A stretch of 29,187 nucleotides of DNA from Bacteroidales bacterium (GCA_017471085.1 JAFUWW010000008.1:1-29187), one strand, 5' to 3'. Shown: positions 9,401 through 17,488, numbered from the stretch's first letter. Numbers and translations are program-made. The notes: generated by a model not told the origin, from the sequence alone.

Positions 9401-10565
9401 TATGGAATATGTGGAAATCGGCATCTTTAATTCGGGCAGTTCGATAAAAGAAGCGGACAAGAACCGGATTTTCGACCGTTTTGTACAGGTGAATCCGTAC
9501 GATGCCAGTGTGGGCTCCGGGGTGGGGCTGAACCTTACCAAGCTGCTGGTGGGCCTGCACCATGGCCGGATTTCGGCGGAAAATCAAGAAGACGGCGTCC
9601 TGTTCCGGGTGCTGGTTCCTGTCGGAAGGGCCCATCTTTCCGACAAAGAGTTGTCGTCCACGACCCATCACAAAGACCTGTATATCAAAAATGCCCAGGG
9701 GCTCCCGGATAGCCACGAAGACGAGACTTTTGCGCGGGAAACCAATCCTGAAGGCCGGATGGTATCGTCCCGAAAGACAGTTCTGGTGGTCGAAGATGAC
9801 GAGGAAACGCGGGAATACCTGCGGAACATGCTGCAGTCCCAGTACAATGTGATCAGTTGCCCCAATGCCGATGAGGCCTGGCCCAAAATTACACTCTCCC
9901 TGCCGGATGCCGTTGTGACCGACCTGGTGATGCCGGGCATGAGCGGCAGCGAGCTCTGCGCCAGAATCCGTCACAACCAGGCCACCAACCACATCCCGGT
10001 CATCATCCTCACCGGGCAGGACAGCGACGAAGAGCAGCAGACCGCCAGTGACAGCGGCGCCGACAAATTCCTCTCCAAGCCTATTTCCGTGGAACTGCTC
10101 CGGAGCCAGATTGCCCAGGTGATATCGGCCCGGGAAACGGTAAAGGGGAAGTTTACCCAGGCCATGGACTTCGATTACAACGACATCAAGATGTATTCGG
10201 CCGATGACAAGCTGGTCCGTCGTATTGTAGAAAGCATCCAGGCCCATCTGGAAGATCCCGCTTTTGATGTGGCGGCCCTGTGCGCCGACGTGGGAATCAG
10301 CCGGGTGCACCTGAACCGCAAGCTCAAGGAGAAGGGGAATGTGCCGCCGAGCGTCCTGATAAAGTCTTTCCGGATGAAGCAGGCTGCATACCTGCTGGCC
10401 AACAACAAGGTAAACGTGTCCGAGGTGGCCTATCGGGTCGGTTTTTCTTCCCACTCCTATTTTTCCAGCTCTTTCCGGGATTTCTTTGGAATGACACCGC
10501 GCGAATTTGTCCAGCAATACGCCCAGAACCCTGCGGACGAGAATTTAAACAAACTGTTCCGGTAA
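6438..10565 (+). CDS. Hybrid two-component system sensor/regulator (HTCS), AraC-type output
   Basis: This 1375-residue single-protein sensor controls the adjacent susCD locus. I start it at ATG 6438, preceded by AGAAAGGA, because it begins a normal signal peptide (MKKIVVCLLFLLLTALSPAQ). Domains in order: two periplasmic propellers with repeated Reg_prop motifs such as GYIWICTEGGL and GRMWVGTSSGLELYD (about 20-640); Y_Y_Y domain (about 705-770); one transmembrane helix (about 792-812); HisKA with the H-box FTNLTHEIRTP, phospho-acceptor His843; HATPase_c (about 935-1057) with NILSNAFKHTPKGG and GSGVGLNLTK; receiver (about 1112-1230) with EDDEE, Asp1162 in TDLVMPGMSG and Lys in LSKPIS; AraC/HTH_18 (about 1274-1373). 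All catalytic residues are present, so it looks functional. It is divergent from susC and followed by GH115. Confidence 0.96.
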   Translation: MKKIVVCLLFLLLTALSPAQNARLYTPENGLRNTQINRIYQDSSGYIWICTEGGLVRFDGVGFVTYGHDRENPFSIVSDSVNDFYEDAQGRMWVGTSSGLELYDLSYNRFTHYDFHDSRSPSSDQFVSYLLEVPGRVSGSKLYVGTGGSGIYVIDLSTGELDDESREKLYRSVSSEYINYMFLDASRHLWIVSGNNAGFFVLDADTLEPATDWACSPDLEKEAGNIRITTICDVPVNQTLLVGTTSHGTLVFDLEKGVLRRAGSEQARRTGISTSLFNPRLGSPDERGILVSDENGGLLFYDAETETFILSPLTGVPKGFSTKKADVLFEDNQGNLWIGVYQSGIVVVPRSMFGFSYMGFGSPGFPDQNSACIMSVCEDDAGGLWVGTDGAGLFYRDADGKEVNYSRSNSGLTNNAVMTVSRDKRGTIWAGTYLDGLFCLDKDHGISRFPESGGVGTERIRILRYDPARDYMYVGTYGAGLVVIDAAQRKIIGRITGDDVLWVSALHLDAEGTLWIGSYNGPFRMDPDSWQLHPFKLFSHDERIRIYSIGSSPDGTVWFGTGEGLFASDNKGHEVRQFTVRDGLANNVVRDILIAPSGDLWVSTANGLSRLSPQSGDIVSFHAYDGLQGNEFRSGAALLSNSGKMYFGGTSGITYFSPNLVEGRIHRIPQVSLSRFTLLDNQVEYDPQKGDGNLIDKQISEATRITVPPETGLFSLEFCVPEYTNPQRIAYAYRLRGFDSEWKTVTGNLRMATYTKVPQGQYEFDVRAYFEGFPEDYSTCSVSLRVEAPWYRTRWAYALYLTLFVLLSFLLFRSFKRLQKQKEEQKKAELRELRLGLFTNLTHEIRTPLNLVMGPLSSMREAEQDPEKKDTYNLMYRNCLRINRLVNQVMDLRKVDAGQMSMHFRETDLVFFIRDIMQSFQNLADTKQVDFSFQSARKELMIWIDQGNFDKVIYNILSNAFKHTPKGGTVLVKVSSPQPNHSELSHDIMEYVEIGIFNSGSSIKEADKNRIFDRFVQVNPYDASVGSGVGLNLTKLLVGLHHGRISAENQEDGVLFRVLVPVGRAHLSDKELSSTTHHKDLYIKNAQGLPDSHEDETFARETNPEGRMVSSRKTVLVVEDDEETREYLRNMLQSQYNVISCPNADEAWPKITLSLPDAVVTDLVMPGMSGSELCARIRHNQATNHIPVIILTGQDSDEEQQTASDSGADKFLSKPISVELLRSQIAQVISARETVKGKFTQAMDFDYNDIKMYSADDKLVRRIVESIQAHLEDPAFDVAALCADVGISRVHLNRKLKEKGNVPPSVLIKSFRMKQAAYLLANNKVNVSEVAYRVGFSSHSYFSSSFRDFFGMTPREFVQQYAQNPADENLNKLFR

Positions 10566-10629
10566 GCTGTCTGGTACAGGATTTAAAGAGATTGAATCCA
10601 AAACAAGAGGCATTCTGCAAGAACCAGTA

Positions 10630-10637
10630 TATCTTTG
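10630..10637 (+). promoter_or_regulatory. Candidate -7 element upstream of GH115
   Basis: TATCTTTG fits TAnnTTTG and lies 27 bases before the GH115 ATG. No -33 element is evident. It suggests that the enzyme gene can be transcribed separately from the upstream regulator. Confidence 0.4.
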
Positions 10638-10664
10638 TCCAGAATCTGTTAGTTCCACCCTGTC

Positions 10665-13196
10665 ATGAAAAACCGTAAGATCCGTGTTCTCACCTTCTGC
10701 CTGCTTCTTTTCCAGGCTATGTATCCGGCCGTCGCCATCGACCATCCCGGCATTACGCGGCCGGAAAAGGCTCCTGGCCGGTTTACCCTGATCGATAACG
10801 GTGTCCCCGTGGCCGTCGTGACCGACCCTTCCGATGCAAAGGGCGTCCTGTTGGCCGCCGAGACGCTCCGGGCCGATTTCGCCCGTGTCTGTGGCGTGCC
10901 GGCCGCCAGCGGAGGACCGCGCGCCATCCTTGCCGGTACCGCAGACAGTCCTCTGATCCAGGATCTGGCGGGAAAAGGAATCATCGACATTTCCTCCCTG
11001 GAAGGGCAGTACGAAACCTATGTGATCGCCACGGTGGGAAAACGCGTTCCCGGGTATGAAGATGCGCTGGTGATAGCCGGTGCGGACATGCGCGGAACCA
11101 TCTACGGCATCTATGAAATCTCCGAGCAGATCGGCGTTTCGCCCTGGTATTTCTGGGCCGATGTCCCCGTCCTTCACCGGGAAACGCTTTCCATGGCGCC
11201 CGGAGTCTATACCGTTAACCCGCCTGCAGTGCGCTACAGGGGTATTTTCCTGAACGATGAAGCTCCCTGCCTCACCGGCTGGGTAAAGAACAGGTTTGGG
11301 ACAGACTACGGAGACCACCGGTTCTATGCGAGCGTGTTTGAACTGCTCCTCCGCCTCAGGGCCAATTTCCTCTGGCCGGCCATGTGGGGCTGGTCCTTCT
11401 ATGCCGACGATCCCCTGAACAGCGTCACTGCCAGTGAGATGGGCATCATCATGGGCACTTCCCACCATGAGCCCATGGCCAGGAACCATCAGGAATGGGT
11501 GCGGAAAAACGGGGCAGACGGCCCCTGGGACTATCGGACCAACAAAAAGAATCTGGACAGATTCTTCACGGAAGGCGTTCGCCGCGCGGCAGGAACGGAG
11601 GATCTGATTACGATAGGCATGCGGGGCGATGGCGACGAAGCGATGGGAAAGGAAGGGGAAGAGGCCCGGTATATCTCCCTGCTTGAAAAGATTATCGACA
11701 ACCAGCGGAAGATCATCCGCCGGGAGACGGGGCGTCCGGCTACAGAGCGGCCCCAGGTGTGGGCGTTGTACAAGGAGGTGCAGCAGTACTATGACCTGGG
11801 CCTCCGGGTTCCTGACGATGTGACCATCCTCCTGAGCGACGACAACTGGGGCGATGTGCGGAAGCTCCCCACGGCGGCCGAGCGGTCGCGCAAGGGCGGC
11901 TGGGGCATCTATTACCATGTGGATTACGTAGGGGCGCCCCGTAACTCCAAATGGTTGAATGTCACTCCCATCCAGAACATGTGGGAACAGCTGCAGCTCA
12001 CCTATTCCTATGGGGTGGACCGTCTGTGGGTGCTCAATGTCGGAGATCTCAAGCCGATGGAATATCCCATCGACCTGTTCCTTTCCATGGCCCGCCGGCC
12101 GGAGGCTTTCACCGTGGAGAATCTGCCGGACCATACACGGGCCTTCTGTGCGCAGGCGTTCGGAGAGGCCCAGGCCGACGAGGCCGCCCGGATCCTGAAC
12201 CTCTACAGCAAATACAGCGGCCGGACCACGGCCGAAATGATGGACCGGAATACCTTCGACCTGGCTTCCGGCGAGTTCCGGAAGGTTTGCGACGATTTTG
12301 TCCGCCTGGAGGCGGAAGCGCTCCGTCAATACCTGTCGCTGGATCCGGCAGCCTGCGACGCTTATTTCGAGATCATCCTTTTCCCGGTCCAGGCCCTTTC
12401 CAACCTTTACGAGATGTACTATGCCCAGGCGATGAACCACGAACTCTATTCCCGCGGAGATCCCGCGGCCGACTTCTGGGCCGACAAAGTGGAGGCGTGC
12501 TTCGACCGGGATGCTTACCTGATGCGGCAGTACAACAAGGAACTCGCAGGCGGCAAGTGGGACGGTATGATGACCCAGAAGCATATCGGCTACACTTCCT
12601 GGAACGACGATTTTGAGGCCGATGTCTGCCCGGAGGTTTTCCGGGTTGGACCAGTCCCCCCGGGCGGTTTTTCCTTCCCTGCAGGCAAGGGTTTTACGGC
12701 CATGGAGGCGGAACATTATTCGGATGCCGTCGCACCTTCCGGAACAACCTGGACGATAATTCCTTACATGGGAAGAACCCTGAGCGGCGTGGCGTTGATG
12801 CCCTATACGGAACCGGTCTCGGGGGCGGAACTGCTTTATCGGTTTGAACTCCCGTCCGGGGTCAGGTCGGTGAAGGTGCATGTAGTTACCAAATCTACCC
12901 TGGCGTTCAACAACACCGGCCACCGGTACGAAGTGTCGCTTGGCGGACAACGGACCGAGGTCTGCTTCAACGACCGCCTGAACGAGGATCCTGCAAATAT
13001 CTATTCCATCTACTATCCCACCGTGGCCAGACGAGTGGTGGAGACCGTCATCGGGATGCCCGCGGAGGAAGGATGGAACAACCTGGTCCTGAGGCCGCTG
13101 GACCCGGGCATCGTATTCGAAAAAATTGTTGTCGACTACGGCGGCTACACACCGCAGTTCCTCTTCGGAGAAGAAACGCCCGCCCGGCGCCGGTAA
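10665..13196 (+). CDS. Glycoside hydrolase family 115 (alpha-glucuronidase-type)
   Basis: This 843-residue secreted enzyme has a signal peptide (about 1-24, ending PAVA). Family 115 members remove terminal (4-O-methyl)glucuronic acid from xylan side chains or related glycans. Diagnostic segments are the N-terminal IYGIYEISEQIGVSPWYFWAD, YRGIFLNDEAP, LLLRLRANFLWPAMWGWSF, GTSHHEPM (His267/His268), IGMRGDGDEAM (Asp322, Asp324, Glu325), LLSDDNWGDVRKLP and GIYYHVDYVG. These acidic and His-rich motifs line the family active site; I do not assign individual catalytic roles. A C-terminal beta-sandwich (about 665-840) matches the extra domain typical of this family. It lies 99 bases after the regulator in the same direction and belongs to the susCD locus. 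Substrate (glucuronoxylan or another uronic acid-bearing glycan) is inferred only. Confidence 0.93.
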   Translation: MKNRKIRVLTFCLLLFQAMYPAVAIDHPGITRPEKAPGRFTLIDNGVPVAVVTDPSDAKGVLLAAETLRADFARVCGVPAASGGPRAILAGTADSPLIQDLAGKGIIDISSLEGQYETYVIATVGKRVPGYEDALVIAGADMRGTIYGIYEISEQIGVSPWYFWADVPVLHRETLSMAPGVYTVNPPAVRYRGIFLNDEAPCLTGWVKNRFGTDYGDHRFYASVFELLLRLRANFLWPAMWGWSFYADDPLNSVTASEMGIIMGTSHHEPMARNHQEWVRKNGADGPWDYRTNKKNLDRFFTEGVRRAAGTEDLITIGMRGDGDEAMGKEGEEARYISLLEKIIDNQRKIIRRETGRPATERPQVWALYKEVQQYYDLGLRVPDDVTILLSDDNWGDVRKLPTAAERSRKGGWGIYYHVDYVGAPRNSKWLNVTPIQNMWEQLQLTYSYGVDRLWVLNVGDLKPMEYPIDLFLSMARRPEAFTVENLPDHTRAFCAQAFGEAQADEAARILNLYSKYSGRTTAEMMDRNTFDLASGEFRKVCDDFVRLEAEALRQYLSLDPAACDAYFEIILFPVQALSNLYEMYYAQAMNHELYSRGDPAADFWADKVEACFDRDAYLMRQYNKELAGGKWDGMMTQKHIGYTSWNDDFEADVCPEVFRVGPVPPGGFSFPAGKGFTAMEAEHYSDAVAPSGTTWTIIPYMGRTLSGVALMPYTEPVSGAELLYRFELPSGVRSVKVHVVTKSTLAFNNTGHRYEVSLGGQRTEVCFNDRLNEDPANIYSIYYPTVARRVVETVIGMPAEEGWNNLVLRPLDPGIVFEKIVVDYGGYTPQFLFGEETPARRR

Positions 13197-13217
13197 CGTT
13201 TTCCCCCGCCCCTCCCT

Positions 13218-13404
13218 GCCGTCCATGAATATCTGCATTTTCGTGGATGGCATTGCGTATTTCCCATCGCCATCCATGTTTTGGGCCATTTTCGTGGATG
13301 GCATTGCGTATTTCCCATCGCCATCCATGTTTTGGGCCATTTTCGTGGACGGCATTGCGTATTTCCCATCGCCATCCACGTTTTGGGCCATTTTCGTGGA
13401 TGGC
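13218..13404. repeat. 51-bp tandem array made of four hairpins
   Basis: Four hairpins of 34 bases lie at 13218-13251, 13269-13302, 13320-13353 and 13371-13404, separated by conserved 17-base linkers, giving an exact 51-base period. Arms are GCCATCCATG-like and CGTGGATGGC-like. The loop is TTTTGGGCCATTTT in the last three and diverged in the first. The last hairpin pairs perfectly over 10 bp; the others use wobbles or one mismatch. Similarity ends exactly at the outer hairpin arms, so the hairpin is the natural unit. The array starts 22 bases after the GH115 stop and fills most of the gap before the next promoter. No credible coding frame or spacer-like variation is present. Confidence 0.9.
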
Positions 13405-13467
13405 AAGGGCGGGTTCTGTGCATATACGGAGACTAGTAAAAAAAGGAAAGACTATTATTTTTTTTCC

Positions 13468-13475
13468 TATATTTG
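13468..13475 (+). promoter_or_regulatory. Candidate promoter (-7) of the small protein/fimbrillin/M6 cluster
   Basis: TATATTTG matches TAnnTTTG in a very AT-rich stretch between the hairpin array and the 58-codon gene. It would give a leader of about 90 bases. No -33 element at the usual spacing was found. Confidence 0.45.
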
Positions 13476-13572
13476 TGATATGCACACAAAACCACATAAT
13501 TAACCAGGCTTGAATAGTATTTGAGCGCTTTTTTTTCGCGTTTACTGAAAATTTTTTAATAAATACAGCCCT

Positions 13573-13749
13573 ATGAAAATCAAAATTTGTTTGAAAGACA
13601 GAGAGCCTTACCAGTCACCATGGACAGAGGCTGTTGAAATTTCTCCGTCACAGATTATCTGTGGCTCCAATGAGGATATAGAATCTGGAGGAGAAAAGGA
13701 CTGGGCTCCAGAATTCCCGGGTCTTTTCGACATGGACTCCATCTTTTAA
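13573..13749 (+). CDS. Small 58-residue protein of unknown function
   Basis: An ATG-to-TAA frame of 58 codons begins MKIKICLKDREPYQSPWTEA and ends GLFDMDSIF. Its stop lies 4 bases before the first ATG of the fimbrillin-like gene, so the two are probably translationally coupled. It has no signal peptide or membrane segment. It is acidic, with two Cys (6 and 30), an IICGSNEDIESGGEKDW centre and an aromatic C-terminus. I recall short Bacteroidales ORFs with a similar layout (a P-x-x-E-hydrophobic segment, an I-C/A-S turn, then Gly/Asp/Trp-rich tail), but I cannot name a family. Support for it being real comes from its coupling, its position after a promoter-like element and the lack of any other gene here. 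Function unknown. Confidence 0.65.
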   Translation: MKIKICLKDREPYQSPWTEAVEISPSQIICGSNEDIESGGEKDWAPEFPGLFDMDSIF

Positions 13750-13753
13750 ACCG

Positions 13754-14998
13754 ATGAAAAAACACTGCGTTATGAAAAAGACTATAATTCAGATTGCCGG
13801 AGGCGCCGTACTCTCGCTTGTGCTGACGGTGGGCCTTTCTTCGTGCAAAATGTCCGAGGACGAGCAGATAACCACCGGGGAGGAGACAGTGGCTGCATCT
13901 CCTGTTTTCCATGCTACCATAGAGGATGCGTACGATACGGACACAAAGGTCTATGTCGACGGAGCCCTGCATGTATTGTGGAATGCCGATGACCGTGTGT
14001 CCATCTTTGCCAAGACAACCAGAAACAAAGAACACAAGTTCAAAGGAATCGACGGTGCCACGGGCGGAGATTTCGAAGACGTGAGTTCCGGATTCGGGAC
14101 CGGGACGGACATATCCAGCAACTATGGCGTATATCCCCATAACGAGAATACCGGATATGTATTTGACGATATGATCCGGACCTTCTTCCCCCAGAATCAG
14201 ACTTATCGGGCCGGTTCCTTCGGCCGGGGCGCCAACCTGATGGTGGCCAAGAGCGACAATACCGACCTGTCCTTCAAGAATGTAGGCAGCTATGTCTGTT
14301 TCAAGCTCTACGGATCCGGATACTCGGTCCGCTCCATCATCCTGAAGGGCAACAGTGATGAAACCCTCTCCGGTCCCGTCAAAGTTTCTTTCGGAGCCGG
14401 CAACGTACCTTCCATGGTATTCGATACGTCTACGCCCGAACAGCTGAAAAAGACCATCGTCCTCAAGGCTGACTCTCTGGTAGCCCTCGGTGCGACGGAG
14501 GCTGAGGCTGTCACGTTCTGGATGGTTGTCCCTCCTGCAACCCTGTCCGGCGGCTTTACCATCACCGTCATCGACAGTGCGGGCGGCATCCATGAAAAGA
14601 AAACCACCAAGAGCGTTACCTTCGAGCGTAACAAGCAGATCACCATGAAGGCATTCGAACTGCAGGCGGAAGCGCTGGCTCCTGCCGCCCAGGGTATCCA
14701 TCCCATCGAAGGACCTGAATATACTTTCAATAAGGCCACCGACCAGGTCAATATCTATGAGGCGGAAGGCAAAACATGGGTCCGCTTCCTGCTGGTCCCG
14801 ACGCTTACTATGTACGAAATCGGCCCCATCCCTTCGGGCGTGGCGGCCGGCACTACGGTTACGACCACAGTTTCCACTTATGTCGACGGAGTCAAGACCG
14901 AAAGCCAGGAAAACTGCAAACTGACCGTACAGTCCATTTCTGCGGGAATCATGAACATGGTTTCCGATGAAGGTGTCCGTTATGTATTTCGTTTTTAG
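13754..14998 (+). CDS. Fimbrillin-like outer-membrane lipoprotein
   Basis: This 414-residue lipoprotein has the signal and lipobox VGLSSC (Cys31 from the first ATG). The second ATG at 13772 begins the more typical signal MKKTIIQIAGG and may be the true start. After the Cys, the pattern FHATIEDAYDTDTKVYVDGALHVLWNADDRVSIF resembles the N-terminal domain of Bacteroidales fimbrillin/Mfa-like proteins. SYVCFKLYGSGYSVRSIILKGN and VPPATLSGGFTITVIDSAGG continue the two-domain beta-sandwich layout. Such proteins are surface lipoproteins or pilus subunits. No partner tip or anchor genes are nearby, so pilus assembly here is uncertain. It lies between a small unknown gene and an M6 protease, only 12 bases upstream of the latter, pointing to one operon. 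Confidence 0.75.
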   Translation: MKKHCVMKKTIIQIAGGAVLSLVLTVGLSSCKMSEDEQITTGEETVAASPVFHATIEDAYDTDTKVYVDGALHVLWNADDRVSIFAKTTRNKEHKFKGIDGATGGDFEDVSSGFGTGTDISSNYGVYPHNENTGYVFDDMIRTFFPQNQTYRAGSFGRGANLMVAKSDNTDLSFKNVGSYVCFKLYGSGYSVRSIILKGNSDETLSGPVKVSFGAGNVPSMVFDTSTPEQLKKTIVLKADSLVALGATEAEAVTFWMVVPPATLSGGFTITVIDSAGGIHEKKTTKSVTFERNKQITMKAFELQAEALAPAAQGIHPIEGPEYTFNKATDQVNIYEAEGKTWVRFLLVPTLTMYEIGPIPSGVAAGTTVTTTVSTYVDGVKTESQENCKLTVQSISAGIMNMVSDEGVRYVFRF

Positions 14999-15010
14999 TT
15001 AGATTGCCTT

Positions 15011-17488
15011 ATGAAAAAGATATTACTCTCTTTGCTGGTCCTGTTCTTTGCAGCTCCTTTCCTCCGGGCGGTCCAGGCCGATCCCACCCCCTTCAAGTAC
15101 GTCCAGCCGGACGGCAGTGTCATCATCCTCCAGAACCATGGTGATGAATATTTCCACTGGCTGACAAACTATTCTACCGGCCAGGTAGTTGCAAAGATGG
15201 CCGATGGATTCTATCGTCCCGTAAATAAAAATCTTACGGCAGAGGCGGCAAAAGCCCAAAAGTTGCGTGCGGAAAAACTCTATGGTGCATGGTCTTCTTA
15301 CGATAATCCGCCTGCAACTAATTTCGGAGACCGCAAGGTCCTGTGTATCCTGGCTAGTTTCTCGGATGTCGACTATTCGGTAGCCGATCCCAAACAGCAT
15401 TTCACAGACATGCTCAACATGTCCGGCTATAGCGGGAATGGCGCCATCGGTTCGGTCCGGGATTACTTTATCGAAAACTCCATGAACCAGTACCGTCCCC
15501 AGTTCGACGTGTATGGCCCTGTACCCCTTTCCAACAATGAGCAGTATTATGATGATAATGGCGTCCATCTGGCCATCCTGGAAGCCTACGACCTGTTGAA
15601 ATCCGAAATCAGCATAGGTGATTACGATACAGACGGGGATGGAAATATTGATATGGTTTTGTTCTATTTCCCCGGACACAATGAAGCGGAAGGTGGAGAG
15701 AATACCACAATCTGGCCTCATCAGTCAACGGGTGGTTTCGGGACGATGGGAGGCAAGAATTTTATCAGATATTTCTGCACTTCTGAATTGAGTGGAGCTT
15801 CTGGCACTACACCCGCCTCCATCGGAACCACTTGCCACGAATTTTCTCACTCGCTGGGTCTTCCGGATTTTTACGACGTGGATTATGCAAATAGCGGTGG
15901 ACAAAATACAACGACAGGACCGTTTGACCTGATGGCCAGCGGCAACTATAATGACGGTGGGCGCCGTCCTCCTTATCTTAGTGCCGTTGAGCGGAATATG
16001 CTGGGCTGGATGCCTGCCCCTCCGGTAATTATATCCTCAGGCGATTACACGCTGGAGCCGGTTCAGAACAATAAAGCCTATCAAATCAATTCCGCTGTTT
16101 CCGGCGAGTACTTTGTTGTGGAGTATCGAAACGGGAACAAGTGGGACAGTACCCTTCCAAGCGGTACGGTTGTATATCATATTGACAAGTCGGACAGAAT
16201 TGTTGACACAGGCAACGGCTATTCTGCCGGATATCTGTGGGAGAACACCAATGCCATCAACAATTTTTATGGCCATCCTTGTTATTATGTGGTGCCTACT
16301 TCCGTCAGTGCCTCTTCTTGGAATCAGTATGTGTTCCCGGGGTATGATACCGTTACCACTTATCTTCCGGAGGATTGGAACGGAAATTCTGCCGGCCTGT
16401 CATTGACCGGCATCGCGGACAATGGAACAAACAGTACATTCTCTGTTCTTGTTTCCAGCCACAGGACAGTGGTGGGTGTCGTAACGGATACGGACGGAAA
16501 TCCTTTGAAGGATGTCCAGGTGAGCCTGACGCCCAGTACGGGACCTTTTACTCCGGCTCCGTCCCTGCTCTCGGGCAGCATCTTCTGCATGACGGACGCT
16601 GACGGCAAGTATTCGCTGGAACTGGATGATTCCGCTACGGAAAACCAGATTCTACGGGCCGAAAAAGACGGGTACACAGCCTCTTCCTTCAACCTCTCCA
16701 TTTCCTCCCTGTTTACAGCCCGTGATATGGTTCTCCTCCGTACGGGAGAGGGAGTCCCGGCCGATCTTTGCAAATACGATTCATCGTTGTCTCTGATGTT
16801 TTTGGGCTTAGGATCAGGCAGTTCTGTTGCGGCCGGCATGCGGTATACCGCAGCCGAATTGACTTCCCTGGGACTGGCCGGCTCGAAACTCAAGACGGTC
16901 ACCTTCCTTGTCTCGCCGGAAAACAGCGAATCGGTGTATGTCGTCGTTGATGTGGGCAGTACGATGACGCTCCGGCAAGACGTTACAGGAGTCTATACGC
17001 CGGGCGGCTTTACCACCATTGATGTTTCCTCTGCAAATATTATACTTCCGGACGACCAGGATGTCTTTATCGGCGTCGGTGTGAAAGACTTTGTATCGGG
17101 TCATCCCTTCAGGGGATTTGGTCCTACCAGCACGGATAATGGCGGTTGCTATGCCAATTGGGACTTCATGACGTCTGCGGGTTCCTCCAAGGTAGTTTTT
17201 GGAACAGATACCTATTATAATTTTGCCGTTTCCGCCACGCTGTCCACCACCGCCGACATTGAGTTTTCCACTTACGGTGTCAGCTATATCAAGGTGGAGA
17301 GTGACATCCCCACGGTGAAGGTGGCGGCGGGCAAGTCGCTGAAGACGACAGAATGGACGGTGGACGGCGCTTCGGTTGCCACTCCTACCGCCATCAGCGC
17401 CCTGGCCTCCGGATCCCACGTCTACATGGCCCGTCTCACCTATTACGACGGAACAGTAGAACGCGTCTATTACGAGGTTGACAAATAG
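15011..17488 (+). CDS. Secreted M6 family metalloprotease with carboxypeptidase-regulatory-like domain
   Basis: This 825-residue protein has a signal peptide (about 1-20, ending FLRA) and a propeptide-like N-terminal region with PFKYVQPDGSVIILQNHGDE. The M6 catalytic core (about 95-400) carries the zinc motif THEFSH-type sequence CHEFSHSLGLPDFYD (His276, Glu277, His280), upstream GDYDTDGDGNIDMVLFYFPG (a calcium-loop-like run) and FDLMASGNYNDGG downstream. A beta-sandwich follows (about 490-575, VVGVVTDTDGNPLKDVQVSL), then unassigned beta-rich C-terminal domains. M6 enzymes (immune inhibitor A type) are secreted zinc endopeptidases. No clear type IX secretion tail was recognised. It follows the fimbrillin-like gene by 12 bases, so they are co-expressed. 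The target is unknown; the propeptide suggests activation after export. Confidence 0.9.
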   Translation: MKKILLSLLVLFFAAPFLRAVQADPTPFKYVQPDGSVIILQNHGDEYFHWLTNYSTGQVVAKMADGFYRPVNKNLTAEAAKAQKLRAEKLYGAWSSYDNPPATNFGDRKVLCILASFSDVDYSVADPKQHFTDMLNMSGYSGNGAIGSVRDYFIENSMNQYRPQFDVYGPVPLSNNEQYYDDNGVHLAILEAYDLLKSEISIGDYDTDGDGNIDMVLFYFPGHNEAEGGENTTIWPHQSTGGFGTMGGKNFIRYFCTSELSGASGTTPASIGTTCHEFSHSLGLPDFYDVDYANSGGQNTTTGPFDLMASGNYNDGGRRPPYLSAVERNMLGWMPAPPVIISSGDYTLEPVQNNKAYQINSAVSGEYFVVEYRNGNKWDSTLPSGTVVYHIDKSDRIVDTGNGYSAGYLWENTNAINNFYGHPCYYVVPTSVSASSWNQYVFPGYDTVTTYLPEDWNGNSAGLSLTGIADNGTNSTFSVLVSSHRTVVGVVTDTDGNPLKDVQVSLTPSTGPFTPAPSLLSGSIFCMTDADGKYSLELDDSATENQILRAEKDGYTASSFNLSISSLFTARDMVLLRTGEGVPADLCKYDSSLSLMFLGLGSGSSVAAGMRYTAAELTSLGLAGSKLKTVTFLVSPENSESVYVVVDVGSTMTLRQDVTGVYTPGGFTTIDVSSANIILPDDQDVFIGVGVKDFVSGHPFRGFGPTSTDNGGCYANWDFMTSAGSSKVVFGTDTYYNFAVSATLSTTADIEFSTYGVSYIKVESDIPTVKVAAGKSLKTTEWTVDGASVATPTAISALASGSHVYMARLTYYDGTVERVYYEVDK

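Noticed and set aside
8406..10517. Long minus-strand frame opposite the hybrid two-component gene
   Set aside because: The plus strand encodes intact kinase, receiver and AraC domains; the opposite frame has no domain features.
13218..13404. Possible CRISPR array
   Set aside because: The inter-hairpin sequences are near identical rather than unique spacers, unit spacing is contiguous, and no cas gene is present.
10545..13406. Long minus-strand open frame with repeated MPSTKMAQNMDGDGKYA-like peptides
   Set aside because: It is the shadow of GH115 plus the 51-base hairpin array. The repeat period is a multiple of three, so the shadow peptide repeats; there is no start context or family similarity.
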